A stretch of DNA of 64,000 nucleotides from Albidovulum inexpectatum. GTDB taxonomy: Bacteria; Pseudomonadota; Alphaproteobacteria; Rhodobacterales; Rhodobacteraceae. A program made the position numbers and the translations under genes. Positions 34,454-45,063 of the stretch are shown piece after piece. The stretch lies in the NCBI RefSeq assembly GCF_002927635.1, contig NZ_PRDS01000007.1, forward strand, positions 1-64,000, given 5' to 3'. Numbering within the stretch: the stretch's first letter is position 1; each line of letters begins with the position of its first letter. The notes below the pieces were generated by a model. That model was not told the origin of the DNA. It was given only the letters and a program-made list of their open reading frames with translations, and did not search any database.

Positions 34454-35872
34454 ATGGACGAACAGCCGAAAAGCCAGATCGCAAGGGCCGCGCGCCGCGA
34501 CCCCATTCTTTGGGGCATGGCTGTGCTTGCCTTGATCCTTGCGGTGGCCGGGATCCGGTGGTTCGACCCGCTGGGCAATCGCGAACAGGCCGATGAGCCA
34601 ACCGTGGCCCTGGTGCCCCAAGGCGCCCCATCGGCAGCGCCGGATCCGATTTCCCCAGACGTTTCGGAATCGACCGCGCGACAGGTCGATTCCGGGGTGA
34701 CGGCCCGGGAAACTGCCACCGACCCGGCGCAAGCCGACGCTGCCCAGGCTGGTGATGATCCGACCGCCTCGGCCGCGCCAGAGATTCCGGCCGAACCGCA
34801 AGTCGCCGCGCCCAGTTTCGACACCGTCAGGGTCGACCCCGACGGCACGGTCCTGATCGCGGGACGTGCGGGGCAGGGCGGCCCTGTCTCGGTCCTCGTC
34901 GATGGCGCCGAGATCGCCCGCGTGCAGCCGGATGGACGCGGCGCCTTCGCCGCGATGGTCGAGCTTGCGCCGTCCGAGACACCGCGCGTGATGACCCTGC
35001 GCAGACAGGATGAAGACGGACATGTTGTGGATTCGGATGCCAGCGTCGTCATCGGCCCGATCCAGCGCCCGGTCGCCGAGAGTCCCGGGGTGGATGTCGC
35101 CGTGGCGCCCGAGACCACGTCCGATGCCGCGGCCAGGGTCGAAGCGCAGGAGTCCGCGACCGCGGATGAATCGCAGCAGGCCGCCGCGCCCGAGCCGGAA
35201 GTTCTGATCGTCGATCGCACCGGCGTGCGCCGCCAGAGCCAGGCCAATGCGGGCGGCACGATCGTGCTGGACACGATCGGCTACGGCCCCAAGGGTGAAG
35301 TCCTGATCGGCGGCCGTGGCGGCGCGGGCCAATATGCGCGGCTTTACCTTGACAACGCGCCGGTCGGGATCGTCTCGATCGGTCAGGACGGGCAATGGAC
35401 GATCTCGCTGCCCGGGATCGCGCCGGGGGTCTACACCCTGCGCATCGACCAAGTGGACGCGTCCGGCCGCGTGACCTCGCGTGTCGAGACGCCTTTCCAG
35501 AGGGAAGCGCCCGAGGCCGTCGCCGCCGCGCTGGCCGGTGCGGCAATTGCGGGGGGTGAAGCCGGTCCCGACGCGCCCGAAATGCCTGCCACGCCGGAAG
35601 GGCCCCAGTCGCCGGAGGCAATCGCACGATCCGAGCCGGTCGGCCAGCCGGCCCAGACGCCCGCGCCGCAGGCGGATGCGACGCCTGCCTCGGTCCCGCG
35701 CGCGGCGATCGTGACGGTGCAGCCGGGCTTTACCCTGTGGCAGATTGCACGGGAAAATTATGGCCAGGGAACGCTTTACGTCAAAGTCTTCGAAGCCAAT
35801 CGCGACCAGATCCGGGACCCGGACCTGATCTATCCCGGGCAGGTCTTCACCGTGCCCGAACCCACGCGCTGA
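34454..35872 (+). CDS. Membrane-anchored LysM-domain protein
   Basis: A 472-residue protein. One membrane segment near the N-terminus ([17 protein letters not shown], about residues 18-34) is followed by a long Ala/Pro/Glu/Asp-rich region with two Ig-like or carrier-type units ([19 protein letters not shown] and [21 protein letters not shown]). A C-terminal LysM repeat ([30 protein letters not shown]) should bind peptidoglycan. Probably periplasmic and anchored in the inner membrane. ATG 34454 follows GGAGGGGAG. The general type is common in Rhodobacterales; the role is unknown. Confidence 0.85.
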   Translation: MDEQPKSQIARAARRDPILWGMAVLALILAVAGIRWFDPLGNREQADEPTVALVPQGAPSAAPDPISPDVSESTARQVDSGVTARETATDPAQADAAQAGDDPTASAAPEIPAEPQVAAPSFDTVRVDPDGTVLIAGRAGQGGPVSVLVDGAEIARVQPDGRGAFAAMVELAPSETPRVMTLRRQDEDGHVVDSDASVVIGPIQRPVAESPGVDVAVAPETTSDAAARVEAQESATADESQQAAAPEPEVLIVDRTGVRRQSQANAGGTIVLDTIGYGPKGEVLIGGRGGAGQYARLYLDNAPVGIVSIGQDGQWTISLPGIAPGVYTLRIDQVDASGRVTSRVETPFQREAPEAVAAALAGAAIAGGEAGPDAPEMPATPEGPQSPEAIARSEPVGQPAQTPAPQADATPASVPRAAIVTVQPGFTLWQIARENYGQGTLYVKVFEANRDQIRDPDLIYPGQVFTVPEPTR

Positions 35873-35891
35873 GGCACGGGCAGTCCATGTC

Positions 35892-35969
35892 GGCGCGCAG
35901 CCCCTGTGCGCGCCGCCTGCCTGCCGGCCCTTGCGTCCGCCCCGCGCGGATGCGATCAGGGGCATCCGC
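35892..35969 (+). terminator. Two tandem hairpins between the LysM gene and the ATM1-type gene
   Basis: GGCGCGCA and TGCGCGCC (35892-35914) form an 8-bp stem, and GCGGATGC and GCATCCGC (35946-35969) form another. Neither has a U-run directly after, so termination is possible but not certain. The second may belong to the leader of the exporter gene. Confidence 0.4.
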
Positions 35970-36001
35970 AACTCGCTCAGCAGTAAAAAGGGACAAGGCA
36001 G

Positions 36002-37903
36002 ATGTCCGCGCCAGCGCAACAGACGATCGCCGGGGATCAGGCTCAGCACGCGGATGGCTGGGCAAGCAGCCTGCGCACCCTGCGCCGGGTCGCGCCCTAT
36101 CTGTGGCCCCGGGGCGAAAGCTGGGCGAAGCGGCGCGTCGTCCTGTCGCTGATCGCGCTGGCCATGGCCAAGGTCGTGGCGGTCATGACGCCCTTCTTCT
36201 ACAAGGCGGCGGTCGACGCGATGTCGGGCGAGCCGCGCGATGACGGCTTCCTGCTGGCCGCGGGCGCGGTGGGGCTTACGGTCGCCTATGGCGTCGCGCG
36301 TGTCGCCTCGGTCGGGTTCAACGAGCTGCGCGACGTGTTGTTCGTCCGGGTCGGACAGCGCGCGCTGCGCAGGCTGGCGCTCGAGACCTTCACGCATATC
36401 CATCGCCTGTCGCTGCGCTATCACATCACGCGCAAGACGGGCGGGCTGTCGCGGATCATCGAACGGGGGGTGAAGGGGGTCGAGTTTCTCCTGCGCTTCA
36501 TGCTGCTGTCGGTCGGGCCGCTGATCCTGGAATTGTCCATGGTGACGGTGGTCTTCGCGCTTCTGTTCGATTGGCGCTATGCGCTGGTCGTGCTGGTGAC
36601 CATCGCCATCTACGTCACCTGGACGTTCAAGGTCACCGAATGGCGGGTGAAGATCCGCCGCCAGATGAACGCCCAGGACACCGAGGCCAACCAGAAGGCC
36701 GTGGACAGCCTGCTGAACTACGAAACCGTCAAGTATTTCGGTGCCGAGCGGCGCGAGGCCGAACGCTATGACGCCGCGATGGCCGGATATGAACAGGCCG
36801 CCGTGCGCACCGGGCAATCGCTTTCGCTGCTCAACTTCGGTCAGGCGCTGATCATCACGACGGGGCTTGTGATCGTGATGGTCATGGCGGCGATCGGGGT
36901 CCGCAGCGGCGCCCTGACGGTCGGCGATTTCGTGATGGTCAATGCCTACATGATCCAGATCACGATGCCGCTGAACTTCCTTGGGACCGTCTATCGCGAG
37001 ATCCGGCAGGCCCTGGTGGACATGGGCGAGATGTTTGCGCTGCTCGATCAGCCGGCCGAGATCACCGACAAGCCCGGCGCCCAGCCGCTGAAGGTGACCG
37101 AAGGGCGGGTGGAACTGGACCATGTCAGCTTTCACTACGACCCGGCCCGGCCCATCCTGCGGGATGTCAGCCTGACGGTCCCGGGCGGCAGGACCGTGGC
37201 GATCGTCGGGCCGTCGGGTTCGGGCAAGTCCACGATCGGGCGGCTTCTGTTCCGGTTCTACGATGTGACGGGGGGCGCGATCCGCATCGACGGTCAGGAC
37301 CTGCGCGACGTGACGCAGGATTCGATCCGGGCCGCGATCGGCGTCGTTCCGCAGGACACGGTCCTGTTCAACGACACGATCTATTACAACATTGCCTATG
37401 GCCGTCCGGACGCCACGCGGGAAGAGGTGATCGAGGCCGCCCGCGCCGCGCGGATCCACGATTTCGTGGTCTCGCTGCCCGAAGGCTATGACACCCGGGT
37501 GGGCGAGCGTGGCCTGAAGCTTTCGGGCGGCGAGAAGCAGCGTGTCGGCATCGCGCGCACCATCCTAAAGAATCCGCCGATCCTGCTTCTGGACGAGGCG
37601 ACCTCGGCGCTGGACACGCAGACCGAGCGCGACATCCAGGTCTCGCTGCGGGCCATGGGAAAGGGCCGCACGGTCATCACCATCGCCCACCGGCTGTCCA
37701 CCATTGCCGATGCGGACATGATCGTGGTGCTGGAAAAGGGCCGTATCGTCGAACAGGGGCGGCACGAAGACCTGCTTGCGCGCGGCGGACGCTATGCCGC
37801 GATGTGGGCGCGCCAGTCCGCCGAGGGCGAGTCCGGGGAAGAGGGCGAAGAGCCCGCGGGGCCCCGTCTGCGTCTGGCCGATCAGGAAGAGGCTTCTGGC
37901 TGA
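36002..37903 (+). CDS. ATM1-type ABC exporter (fused permease and ATPase)
   Basis: A 633-residue half-transporter of the ATM1/HMT1 group, linked in other organisms to export of glutathione or Fe-S-related sulfur compounds. Six membrane segments (about residues 45-330) precede the ATPase: Walker A GPSGSGKST, Q-loop VPQDTVLFNDT, signature LSGGEKQRVGIART, Walker B ILLLDEATSALD and H-loop AHRLST. The block HRLSLRYHITRKTGGLSRII is typical of ATM1. An acidic tail follows (GESGEEGEEP). The frame is clean with intact motifs. Confidence 0.9.
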   Translation: MSAPAQQTIAGDQAQHADGWASSLRTLRRVAPYLWPRGESWAKRRVVLSLIALAMAKVVAVMTPFFYKAAVDAMSGEPRDDGFLLAAGAVGLTVAYGVARVASVGFNELRDVLFVRVGQRALRRLALETFTHIHRLSLRYHITRKTGGLSRIIERGVKGVEFLLRFMLLSVGPLILELSMVTVVFALLFDWRYALVVLVTIAIYVTWTFKVTEWRVKIRRQMNAQDTEANQKAVDSLLNYETVKYFGAERREAERYDAAMAGYEQAAVRTGQSLSLLNFGQALIITTGLVIVMVMAAIGVRSGALTVGDFVMVNAYMIQITMPLNFLGTVYREIRQALVDMGEMFALLDQPAEITDKPGAQPLKVTEGRVELDHVSFHYDPARPILRDVSLTVPGGRTVAIVGPSGSGKSTIGRLLFRFYDVTGGAIRIDGQDLRDVTQDSIRAAIGVVPQDTVLFNDTIYYNIAYGRPDATREEVIEAARAARIHDFVVSLPEGYDTRVGERGLKLSGGEKQRVGIARTILKNPPILLLDEATSALDTQTERDIQVSLRAMGKGRTVITIAHRLSTIADADMIVVLEKGRIVEQGRHEDLLARGGRYAAMWARQSAEGESGEEGEEPAGPRLRLADQEEASG

Positions 37904-37972
37904 GGCGCGGGCTTGGCAAGTTCGCGCGCTTGCGTGTAAGACACTGCGGAACCCATCAGGCGGAGAACGGGC

Positions 37973-38629
37973 GTGAGCGATACCGACAGTTTCATCGAGG
38001 AAGTCACCGAAGAGGTGCGCCGCGATCGGCTTTTTGCCTTCCTGCGCAAATACGGATGGATCGGAATCACGCTGGTCGTGCTGGTGGTCGGCGGCGCTGC
38101 CGTCAATGAGTGGCAAAAGGCGCGGGCGCGTGCCGCGGCCCAGGCCTTTGGCGACGCGATCATCGATGCCCTGTCGGCCGAGGACCCGGCGGCAAGGGCC
38201 GAAGCGCTGGAGCAGATCCCGGCAGATGGGCCGGGCGCCCGGGCGGTCGTCGAACTGCTGGCCGCCGATGCCCTGCTGCAGGCCGAACGGCGCGACGAAG
38301 CGCTGGCCCGGCTGAACGCCCTTGCCGCAGACCAGGAACTGCCCGACCTCTATCGGCAGCTGGCCGAGCTGAAGGCCGTGATCCTTGCCGATGCGCAGAT
38401 GGATCCGGCTGAACGCAAAGCGGTGCTTGATCGTCTTGCCCAGCCCGGCGCGCCCTATCGTGCGCTTGCCATGGAACAACAGGCGCTGCTTCTGGTCGAA
38501 CAGGGCGATACCGCGGCGGCCATCGAACAATTCCGGCTGGTCGCGCAAGAGCCCGGCGCATCCGCCGACTTGCGCCGCCGGGCGAACCAGATGATCCTTG
38601 TGTTGGGTGGCGCGCCGGGGGCTGCGTGA
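37973..38629 (+). CDS. YfgM-like TPR membrane protein
   Basis: A 218-residue protein with one membrane segment after a short basic N-terminus (YGWIGITLVVLVVGGAAV, about residues 27-44) and a helical TPR-like periplasmic part. In other proteobacteria YfgM works with periplasmic chaperones and sits next to bamB, as here. GTG 37973 follows CGGAGAACG. It is the first gene of a set with bamB and der. Confidence 0.82.
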   Translation: MSDTDSFIEEVTEEVRRDRLFAFLRKYGWIGITLVVLVVGGAAVNEWQKARARAAAQAFGDAIIDALSAEDPAARAEALEQIPADGPGARAVVELLAADALLQAERRDEALARLNALAADQELPDLYRQLAELKAVILADAQMDPAERKAVLDRLAQPGAPYRALAMEQQALLLVEQGDTAAAIEQFRLVAQEPGASADLRRRANQMILVLGGAPGAA

Positions 38630-38672
38630 TCCGGACAATGGCGTGACCATAACGATCGGGAAGGGGCGGCAG

Positions 38673-39986
38673 GTGAAGATTTCCACAGCTATCGGAATGG
38701 TCGCGGCTCTGGTCTTGCTTGCGGCTTGTGGCGAGCAGGAAGTGATCCTTCAGGGTGAACGGATCGACCCCCGCGTCCAGGCGATGGGAGAGCCGTTGCA
38801 GGTGACCGCCGCCCGTCCGGCCCCGATCCGGCTGCCGGCTGCGCGCGCCAATGCCGAATGGGATCACCGCGCGGGGAACCCCGCCCATGCGCCTGGCCAT
38901 GTCGCGCTGTCCCCCGCGCCGGTCCAGGTGTGGGAGGTGTCGATCGGCGCGGGCAACGACCGCAAGCATCGCATCAACGCCCAGCCGATCGTGGCGGGCA
39001 ACCGGGTCTTCACGCTGGATTCGCAGGCCCGGGTCACCGCGACCGACCTTTCGGGTCGCGTCCTGTGGCAGGCGGATCTGACCCCGCCCTCGGACCGTCC
39101 GGGTGAGGCGACGGGCGGCGGGCTGGCCTATGATTCCGGCCGTGTCTTTGCGACCACGGGCTATGGCGAGCTGATCGCCCTTGATCCCGCGAATGGCGGC
39201 ATTCTCTGGCGCCAGCGGCTTCTGGCCGGCGTGGGCGGTGCGCCCACGGCCGTGGACGGGCTGGTTTATGTCGTGGCCGACGATGCCTCGGCCTGGGCGG
39301 TGCGGGCGGCGGATGGCAAGGTCGAATGGACGCTTCCGGGAACGCCATCGCCTTCGGGCGTGGCAGGTGCGGCCGCACCGGCGGTCGATACGCGGCAGGT
39401 CGTGTTGCCCTTCGATTCCGGCCAGATGATTTCGGTCGATCGCAAGAACGGAACCGGGCTGTGGCAGGCTTTCGTGGCAGGCCAGCGGCGCGGCCGGGCC
39501 TATGCCTCGGTCAGCGACCTGACGGGCGATCCGGTCATCGCGAACGGCACCGTCTATGCGGGCACGCATGCCGGCCGGTTGATCGCGGTCGATGCCGATA
39601 CGGGCGCGCGGCTCTGGACGGCTGCGGATGGGGCGCTGAGCCCGGTGGCCGTCGCGGGCGGCTCGGTCTTCCTGGTCAATGACGAAGATCAGCTGCTGCG
39701 CCTTGATGCGGCCTCGGGGGCCGAGATCTGGCGCATCGATCTGCCCTATTTCACCAAGGACAAGGACAAGCGCCGCAAGGCCGTGGTCGCGCATTACGGT
39801 CCGGTCCTGGCCGGGGGGCGGCTGGTCGTCGTCTCTTCGGACGGGCTGTTGCGGAGTTTCGACCCGCAGTCGGGTGCGCTGGTCTACAGCACGTCGCTGC
39901 CGGGCGGTGCCGCGGCCGCGCCGGCCGTTGCGGGCGGTGTCCTGTACGTCGTCACGCGCGACGGGCGGCTTCGGGCTTTCCGTTGA
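38673..39986 (+). CDS. bamB: Outer-membrane assembly lipoprotein BamB-like
   Basis: A 437-residue beta-propeller lipoprotein of the outer-membrane protein assembly complex. The signal VKISTAIGMVAALVLLAACG ends in a lipobox (LAAC). Repeated blade motifs follow, such as GRVFATTGYGELIALDPANG, GLVYVVADDASAWAVRAADG, GTVYAGTHAGRLIAVDADTG and GVLYVVTRDGRLRAF, which are PQQ-like propeller blades. GTG 38673 is chosen from the signal peptide and the preceding purine-rich stretch; GTG 38643 is possible. It lies between the YfgM-like gene and der, a classic neighbourhood. Confidence 0.9.
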   Translation: MKISTAIGMVAALVLLAACGEQEVILQGERIDPRVQAMGEPLQVTAARPAPIRLPAARANAEWDHRAGNPAHAPGHVALSPAPVQVWEVSIGAGNDRKHRINAQPIVAGNRVFTLDSQARVTATDLSGRVLWQADLTPPSDRPGEATGGGLAYDSGRVFATTGYGELIALDPANGGILWRQRLLAGVGGAPTAVDGLVYVVADDASAWAVRAADGKVEWTLPGTPSPSGVAGAAAPAVDTRQVVLPFDSGQMISVDRKNGTGLWQAFVAGQRRGRAYASVSDLTGDPVIANGTVYAGTHAGRLIAVDADTGARLWTAADGALSPVAVAGGSVFLVNDEDQLLRLDAASGAEIWRIDLPYFTKDKDKRRKAVVAHYGPVLAGGRLVVVSSDGLLRSFDPQSGALVYSTSLPGGAAAAPAVAGGVLYVVTRDGRLRAFR

Positions 39987-40031
39987 CGGCAAAGCCGTGT
40001 AAGCGGGCGGCTTGGTCACAGGAACGGATAC

Positions 40032-41498
40032 ATGAGCTTTACTCTCGCCATCGTCGGACGGCCCAATGTGGGCAAGTCCACGCTGTTCAATCGCCTGGTC
40101 GGCAAGAAGCTGGCGCTGGTCGATGACCAGCCCGGGGTCACGCGCGATCTGCGCGAAGGGGACGCCCGGCTGGGCGATCTGCGCTTCACGGTCATCGACT
40201 CGGCCGGGCTGGAGGATGTGACCGACGACAGTCTGCAGGGCCGGATGCGCCGCCTGACCGAGCGCGCGATCGACATGGCCGATGTCTGCCTGTTCGTGAT
40301 CGACGCGCGCACGGGTGTCACCCCCACTGACGAGGTCTTTGCCGAGATCCTGCGCCGCCGTGGCGTCAGGGTTATCCTTGCTGCCAACAAGGCCGAAGGC
40401 AAGGCTGGCGAGGCCGGGGCGCTGGAAGCCTATGCGCTGGGTCTGGGCGAGCCTCTGCGTCTTTCGGCCGAACATGGCGAGGGCTTTGACGACCTGTATC
40501 GCCGGCTGCAGCCCATCGCCGATGAACTGGCCGAGCGCGCCGCGGCCGACGCCCCCGAAACCGATGTCGAACTGGACGAGGACGCCGACGAAAACGACGA
40601 AAAGGCCTGGCGCCCGACCGCCGAGCGGCCGCTGCAGATCGCCGTCATCGGGCGCCCGAATGCGGGAAAGTCCACCCTGATCAACCGCATCCTTGGGGAA
40701 GAGCGCCTGTTGACCGGCCCCGAGGCGGGGATCACGCGCGATGCGATCTCGGTTCGGACCGAATTCATGGGCACGCCCATGCGCATCTTCGACACGGCAG
40801 GGATGCGCAAGCGCGCCCGCGTGACCGAGAAGCTGGAAAAGCTGTCGGTCGCCGACGGCCTGCGCGCGGTCCGCTTCGCCGAGGTCGTCGTGGTGCTGCT
40901 GGACGCCGCCATTCCGTTCGAGACACAGGATCTGCGCATCGCCGATTTCGCCGAATCCGAGGGCCGCGCCGTGGTCATCGCGGTCAACAAATGGGACGTG
41001 GAGGAGAACAAGTCCGAGAAGCTGAAGCAGATGCGCGAGGCGCTGGACCGGCTGTTGCCGCAGTTGAAGGGCGCCCCGCTGGTGACCGTCTCTGCCAAGA
41101 CGGGCAAGGGGCTGGATCGTCTGCATCAGGCGATCCTGCGCGCGCATGAGGTCTGGAACCGCCGGATCGCGACCTCCCGCCTGAACCAGTGGCTGTCGGC
41201 AATGACCGTGGCCCATCCGCCTCCGGCCCCCGGGGGGCGCCGGATCAAGCTGCGCTACATCACCCAGGTCAAGACACGCCCGCCTGCCTTCGTGGTCAAG
41301 TGCAACCAGGCCGAACATCTGCCCGAAAGCTATGCGCGCTATCTGATCAACGGCCTGCGCGAGGATTTCGACATGCCCGGCACGCCCATCCGGCTGTATT
41401 TCCGCGACCAGGGTGATCAGAACCCGTTCAAGGACCGCAAGTTCCACACGCCTTCACGGCTGCGCAAGCATACGAAGAAGGGGCCAGGAAAATCCTGA
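40032..41498 (+). CDS. der: Ribosome assembly GTPase Der (EngA)
   Basis: A 488-residue GTPase with two G domains needed for 50S maturation. The first P-loop is GRPNVGKST (about residues 9-17) and the second GRPNAGKST (about 207-215), each followed by DTAG/DSAG and NKxD-type motifs (NKWD in the second). A KH-like domain is at the C-terminus ([20 protein letters not shown]). The acidic linker [14 protein letters not shown] separates the G domains. It ends convergent with serS. Confidence 0.97.
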   Translation: MSFTLAIVGRPNVGKSTLFNRLVGKKLALVDDQPGVTRDLREGDARLGDLRFTVIDSAGLEDVTDDSLQGRMRRLTERAIDMADVCLFVIDARTGVTPTDEVFAEILRRRGVRVILAANKAEGKAGEAGALEAYALGLGEPLRLSAEHGEGFDDLYRRLQPIADELAERAAADAPETDVELDEDADENDEKAWRPTAERPLQIAVIGRPNAGKSTLINRILGEERLLTGPEAGITRDAISVRTEFMGTPMRIFDTAGMRKRARVTEKLEKLSVADGLRAVRFAEVVVVLLDAAIPFETQDLRIADFAESEGRAVVIAVNKWDVEENKSEKLKQMREALDRLLPQLKGAPLVTVSAKTGKGLDRLHQAILRAHEVWNRRIATSRLNQWLSAMTVAHPPPAPGGRRIKLRYITQVKTRPPAFVVKCNQAEHLPESYARYLINGLREDFDMPGTPIRLYFRDQGDQNPFKDRKFHTPSRLRKHTKKGPGKS

Positions 41499-41502
41499 CC
41501 CC
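41480..41502. terminator. Hairpin at the der/serS convergence
   Basis: GGGGCCAGGA and TCCTGACCCC form a 10-bp stem with one G-U type mismatch and a 3-base loop. It includes the der stop codon and lies 27 bases before the serS stop, so it could serve both genes. T-rich sequence after it is weak. Confidence 0.55.
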
Positions 41503-41528
41503 CTGATTTCACGGCGCCCGTGACCGAT

Positions 41529-42821
41529 TCAGACCAGCTCGCCTTCGGGCGTCAGGCGGGTCTTGCCGCCAAGCCACGGATGCAGGGCTTCGGGCAGGAC
41601 GACGGACCCATCCGCCTGCTGGCCGTTTTCCAGCACGGCGATCAGCGTGCGTCCCACGGCAAGGCCCGACCCGTTCAGCGTGTGCACGAATTCGGGCTTG
41701 CCGCCCCCGGCGGGGCGATAGCGGGCATTCATCCGCCGGGCCTGGAAATCGCCGCAGACCGAAACCGATGAAATCTCGCGATAGCGGTTCTGTCCGGGCA
41801 GCCAGACCTCGATGTCATGGGTCTTTTGCGCGCCAAAGCCCATGTCGCCAGTGCACAGAACCACCGTGCGATAGGGCAGCCCGAGGCGTTCCAGCACGGT
41901 TTCGGCGCAGCGCGTCATGCGTTCGTGTTCTGCCAGCGAGGTCTCGGGCGTGGTGATGGACACCATCTCGACCTTCTCGAACTGGTGCTGGCGCAACATG
42001 CCGGCCGTATCCTTGCCCGCGCTGCCGGCCTCGGAACGGAAGCACAGCGTATGAGCCGTCATGCGGATCGGCAGCGCGGCCTCATCGACGATGTCGCCCG
42101 CGACCGTGTTGGTCAGCGTGACTTCCGATGTCGGGATCAGCCACCAGCCATTCGTCGTGCGATAGCTGTCCTCGGCGAATTTCGGAAGCTGCCCCGTGCC
42201 CAGCATCGCCTCGTCGCGCACAAGGACAGGCGTCATCATCTCGGTCAGGCCGTGTTCGGTGGTGTGCAGGTCCAGCATGAACTGCGCCAGCGCACGATGG
42301 ATGCGCGCGACCGCGCCCTTCAGCACCACGAACCGGCTGCCCGACAGTTTGGCCGCCGTTTCGAAATCCATTCCCGGACGGACGCCCGGAATGTCGAAAT
42401 GCTCGCGCGGGGCGAAATCGAAGTCGCGCGGCGTTCCCCAGCGGCGCAATTCGACATTGTCGTTTTCGTCCTTGCCGTCCGGCACGTCGTCAAGCGGAAG
42501 GTTGGGGATTTCCATCAACAGGTCGCGCAGGCGGGCATCCTCGGCCGCGGCCTGTCCTTCCAGACGCGCGACCTCGGCCTTCTTTTCGGCCACAAGGGCG
42601 CGCAGGCGCTCGAACTCGGCCTCGTCACCGCAGGCCTTGGCGGCGCCTACCTCTTTCGAGGCGCGATTCTGTTCGGCCTTGGCGCTTTCGGCGGCCTGGA
42701 TCGCGGCGCGCCGGGATTCATCGATGGCAAGGATCTGCGCGGCCATGGGCGGCAGGCCCCGGCGCGCAAGTGCCGCGTCGAAATGGTCGGGATTTTCGCG
42801 AATGGCGCGGATATCGTGCAT
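41529..42821 (-). CDS. serS: Seryl-tRNA synthetase
   Basis: A 430-residue class II aminoacyl-tRNA synthetase. The N-terminal coiled-coil arm (about residues 30-110, rich in A, E, K and R) contacts tRNA-Ser. Motif 2 is in [19 protein letters not shown] and motif 3 in [16 protein letters not shown]. Length is normal. ATG 42821 gives [15 protein letters not shown], the usual start. A longer open frame upstream to 43169 overlaps yajC and is not coding. Confidence 0.97.
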   Translation of the reverse strand: MHDIRAIRENPDHFDAALARRGLPPMAAQILAIDESRRAAIQAAESAKAEQNRASKEVGAAKACGDEAEFERLRALVAEKKAEVARLEGQAAAEDARLRDLLMEIPNLPLDDVPDGKDENDNVELRRWGTPRDFDFAPREHFDIPGVRPGMDFETAAKLSGSRFVVLKGAVARIHRALAQFMLDLHTTEHGLTEMMTPVLVRDEAMLGTGQLPKFAEDSYRTTNGWWLIPTSEVTLTNTVAGDIVDEAALPIRMTAHTLCFRSEAGSAGKDTAGMLRQHQFEKVEMVSITTPETSLAEHERMTRCAETVLERLGLPYRTVVLCTGDMGFGAQKTHDIEVWLPGQNRYREISSVSVCGDFQARRMNARYRPAGGGKPEFVHTLNGSGLAVGRTLIAVLENGQQADGSVVLPEALHPWLGGKTRLTPEGELV

Positions 42822-43028
42822 GTCTGTCGCTGCCTCGTTGTTGCAGGCCCCGGGATTGCGGTCAGATATGCCCGATCCGCCTGCCAAGGGAAACCGTGAA
42901 TCGATCGCGGGGATGGGACGAAGCGACGCTGCGCTGCGCCTTGCAAAGCCCGCAAGCCGCCTATAGGTTCCCCGCGACATGACGGAGCGGCCAACCCGCC
43001 CGACACAGACAATGATGGGGAAAACCTG

Positions 43029-43361
43029 ATGCTGATTACGCCTGCCTATGCCCAGGCCGCCGGTGGCGGTGGAGCCGCCGCCTTCGGGCAATTCATTCCG
43101 CTGATCCTGATCTTCGCGATCATGTATTTCCTGCTGATCCGCCCCCAGCAGAAGCGGATGAAAGAGCACAAGGCGATGATCGAAGCGCTGCGTCGTGGCG
43201 ACCAGGTCGTCACGCAGGGCGGCATCATCGGCAAGATCAGCCGCGTCAAGGATGGTGAAAACGAAGTCGAGGTCGAAATCGCCGATGGCGTGCGCGTGCG
43301 CGTCGTGCGCTCGACCATTGCGTCGGTCCTGTCCAAGACGGAACCCGCATCCTCGAAATAG
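43029..43361 (+). CDS. yajC: Preprotein translocase subunit YajC
   Basis: A 110-residue small membrane protein of the SecDF-YajC complex. One membrane segment ([20 protein letters not shown], about residues 20-39) ends in the conserved [24 protein letters not shown] follows in the cytoplasmic domain. It is 24 bases before secD. Confidence 0.96.
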   Translation: MLITPAYAQAAGGGGAAAFGQFIPLILIFAIMYFLLIRPQQKRMKEHKAMIEALRRGDQVVTQGGIIGKISRVKDGENEVEVEIADGVRVRVVRSTIASVLSKTEPASSK

Positions 43362-43385
43362 AAGCGGCCAAGAGCAGGCGAAACC

Positions 43386-45050
43386 ATGCTGCAGATCCCC
43401 CTATGGAAACGGGTCATCATCTGGGGGCTCTGTGCCCTTGGGGTGCTGACTGCGCTGCCCAATCTCTTCTATGATCGGGTCGAGCGTCATAACGACGCCG
43501 TCGCAACGATCGAACGGACGGGTGTCGAGACGCCGGAACTTGCGGCCGAACGCGCGCTGTGGCCGGACTGGCTGCCCTCGAATCTTGTCAATCTGGGGCT
43601 GGATCTGCGCGGCGGCGCGCATCTGCTGGCCGAGGTTCATCTGGAAGATGTCTACAAGGCGCGAATGGACGCGCTGTGGCCCGAGATGCGCCGCGCGCTG
43701 GCCGAGGCGCGCGCCGAGATTGGCGGCATCCGGCGGCTGCCATCGGACCCGTCCGAGCTGCGCATCCGTATCGAGAGGCCCGAAGCCATGGCCCGGGCCG
43801 TCGAGATCGCCAACAGTCTGAGCTCGAACGTGGTCAGCCTTTCCGGCATAGGCCAGCGGGATCTGGACATCACCGCCGAAGGCGACACGCTGGTCATTCG
43901 CCTGTCCGAAGCCGAACGCGCCGCGACCGACGATCGCACCATGGCCCAGGCGCTGGAGATCATCCGCCGGCGGGTGGACGAGGTCGGCACGCGCGAGCCG
44001 ACGATCATGCGCCAGGGCACGAACCGCATCCTGATTCAGGTGCCGGGCATCGGATCGGCCGCCGAGCTGAAGGAGCTGATCGGCACGACGGCGCGTCTGA
44101 CCTTCCACCCGGTGATCGGCCGCACGACCGAGCCCGATCCCACGCCGCGACCGGGCACGATCGTCCTGCCTTCGGTGGATGAGCCGGGGGTCCATTACAT
44201 CCTGGACGAGGTTCCCGTCGTGACGGGCGAGGATCTGGTCGATGCGCGCCCCGATTTCGACCAGAACGGCCGGCCCGCGGTCTCGTTCCGATTCAATCCG
44301 TCGGGGGCGCGGCGGTTTGGCGATTACACGGCGGCAAATGTCGGCCAGCTTTTCGCGATCGTGCTGGACAACGAAGTCATCTCGGCGCCGCGGATCAACC
44401 AGCATATTCCTGGCGGCTCGGGGATCATCACCGGCAATTTCACCGTCGAAAGCGCGACCAATCTTGCGGTGCTGTTGCGCGCCGGCGCGTTGCCCGCGGG
44501 GATGACCTTCCTTGAAGAACGCACGATCGGTCCGGAACTGGGACAGGATTCGATCGAGGCCGGGCGGATCGCCGCGATCATCGGCACGGTCGGTGTCGTG
44601 GTCTTCGTCATCCTCAGCTATGGCCTGTTCGGGGTCTTCACCTCGATCGCGCTGGGGCTGAACATCGCGATGCTGTTCGGCATCCTGTCCACGATCGGCG
44701 CGACGCTGACCTTGCCGGGCATTGCGGGCATCGTCCTGACCGTCGGCATGGCGGTGGATGCGAACGTTCTGATCTTCGAGCGCATTCGCGAAGAGTTGCG
44801 CACCGCGCGTGGTCCCGCCCGCGCGATCGAATTGGGCTATGAACGGGCGATGTCGGCCATCGTGGACGCCAACATCACCACTTTCATCACCGCGCTGATC
44901 CTGTTCTTCCTGGGGTCGGGTCCGGTCAAGGGCTTTGCGGTGACGCTGGTGGTCGGTCTGGTCACGTCGGTCTTTACCGCGATCTGGGTGACGCGGGTCA
45001 TGGTGGTAACGTGGTTCGAACGCCGCCGCCCAAGGCAAATCACGGTCTGA
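43386..45050 (+). CDS. secD: Protein translocase subunit SecD
   Basis: A 554-residue membrane protein that uses the proton gradient to complete export of proteins through SecYEG. The first segment is near residue 8, then a large periplasmic domain opens with [15 protein letters not shown]. Five further segments follow after about residue 380, including [20 protein letters not shown] and [20 protein letters not shown], the conserved charged segments. Confidence 0.97.
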   Translation: MLQIPLWKRVIIWGLCALGVLTALPNLFYDRVERHNDAVATIERTGVETPELAAERALWPDWLPSNLVNLGLDLRGGAHLLAEVHLEDVYKARMDALWPEMRRALAEARAEIGGIRRLPSDPSELRIRIERPEAMARAVEIANSLSSNVVSLSGIGQRDLDITAEGDTLVIRLSEAERAATDDRTMAQALEIIRRRVDEVGTREPTIMRQGTNRILIQVPGIGSAAELKELIGTTARLTFHPVIGRTTEPDPTPRPGTIVLPSVDEPGVHYILDEVPVVTGEDLVDARPDFDQNGRPAVSFRFNPSGARRFGDYTAANVGQLFAIVLDNEVISAPRINQHIPGGSGIITGNFTVESATNLAVLLRAGALPAGMTFLEERTIGPELGQDSIEAGRIAAIIGTVGVVVFVILSYGLFGVFTSIALGLNIAMLFGILSTIGATLTLPGIAGIVLTVGMAVDANVLIFERIREELRTARGPARAIELGYERAMSAIVDANITTFITALILFFLGSGPVKGFAVTLVVGLVTSVFTAIWVTRVMVVTWFERRRPRQITV

Positions 45051-45063
45051 AGGGGATAGAACA

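Noticed and set aside
33782-37459. A 1225-codon open frame on the minus strand
   Set aside because: Only the last 185 codons (from 34339) form a real LOG protein. The rest is antisense to the LysM and ATM1-type genes, is rich in R, H, D and G as expected of a GC-rich shadow frame, and shows no domain.
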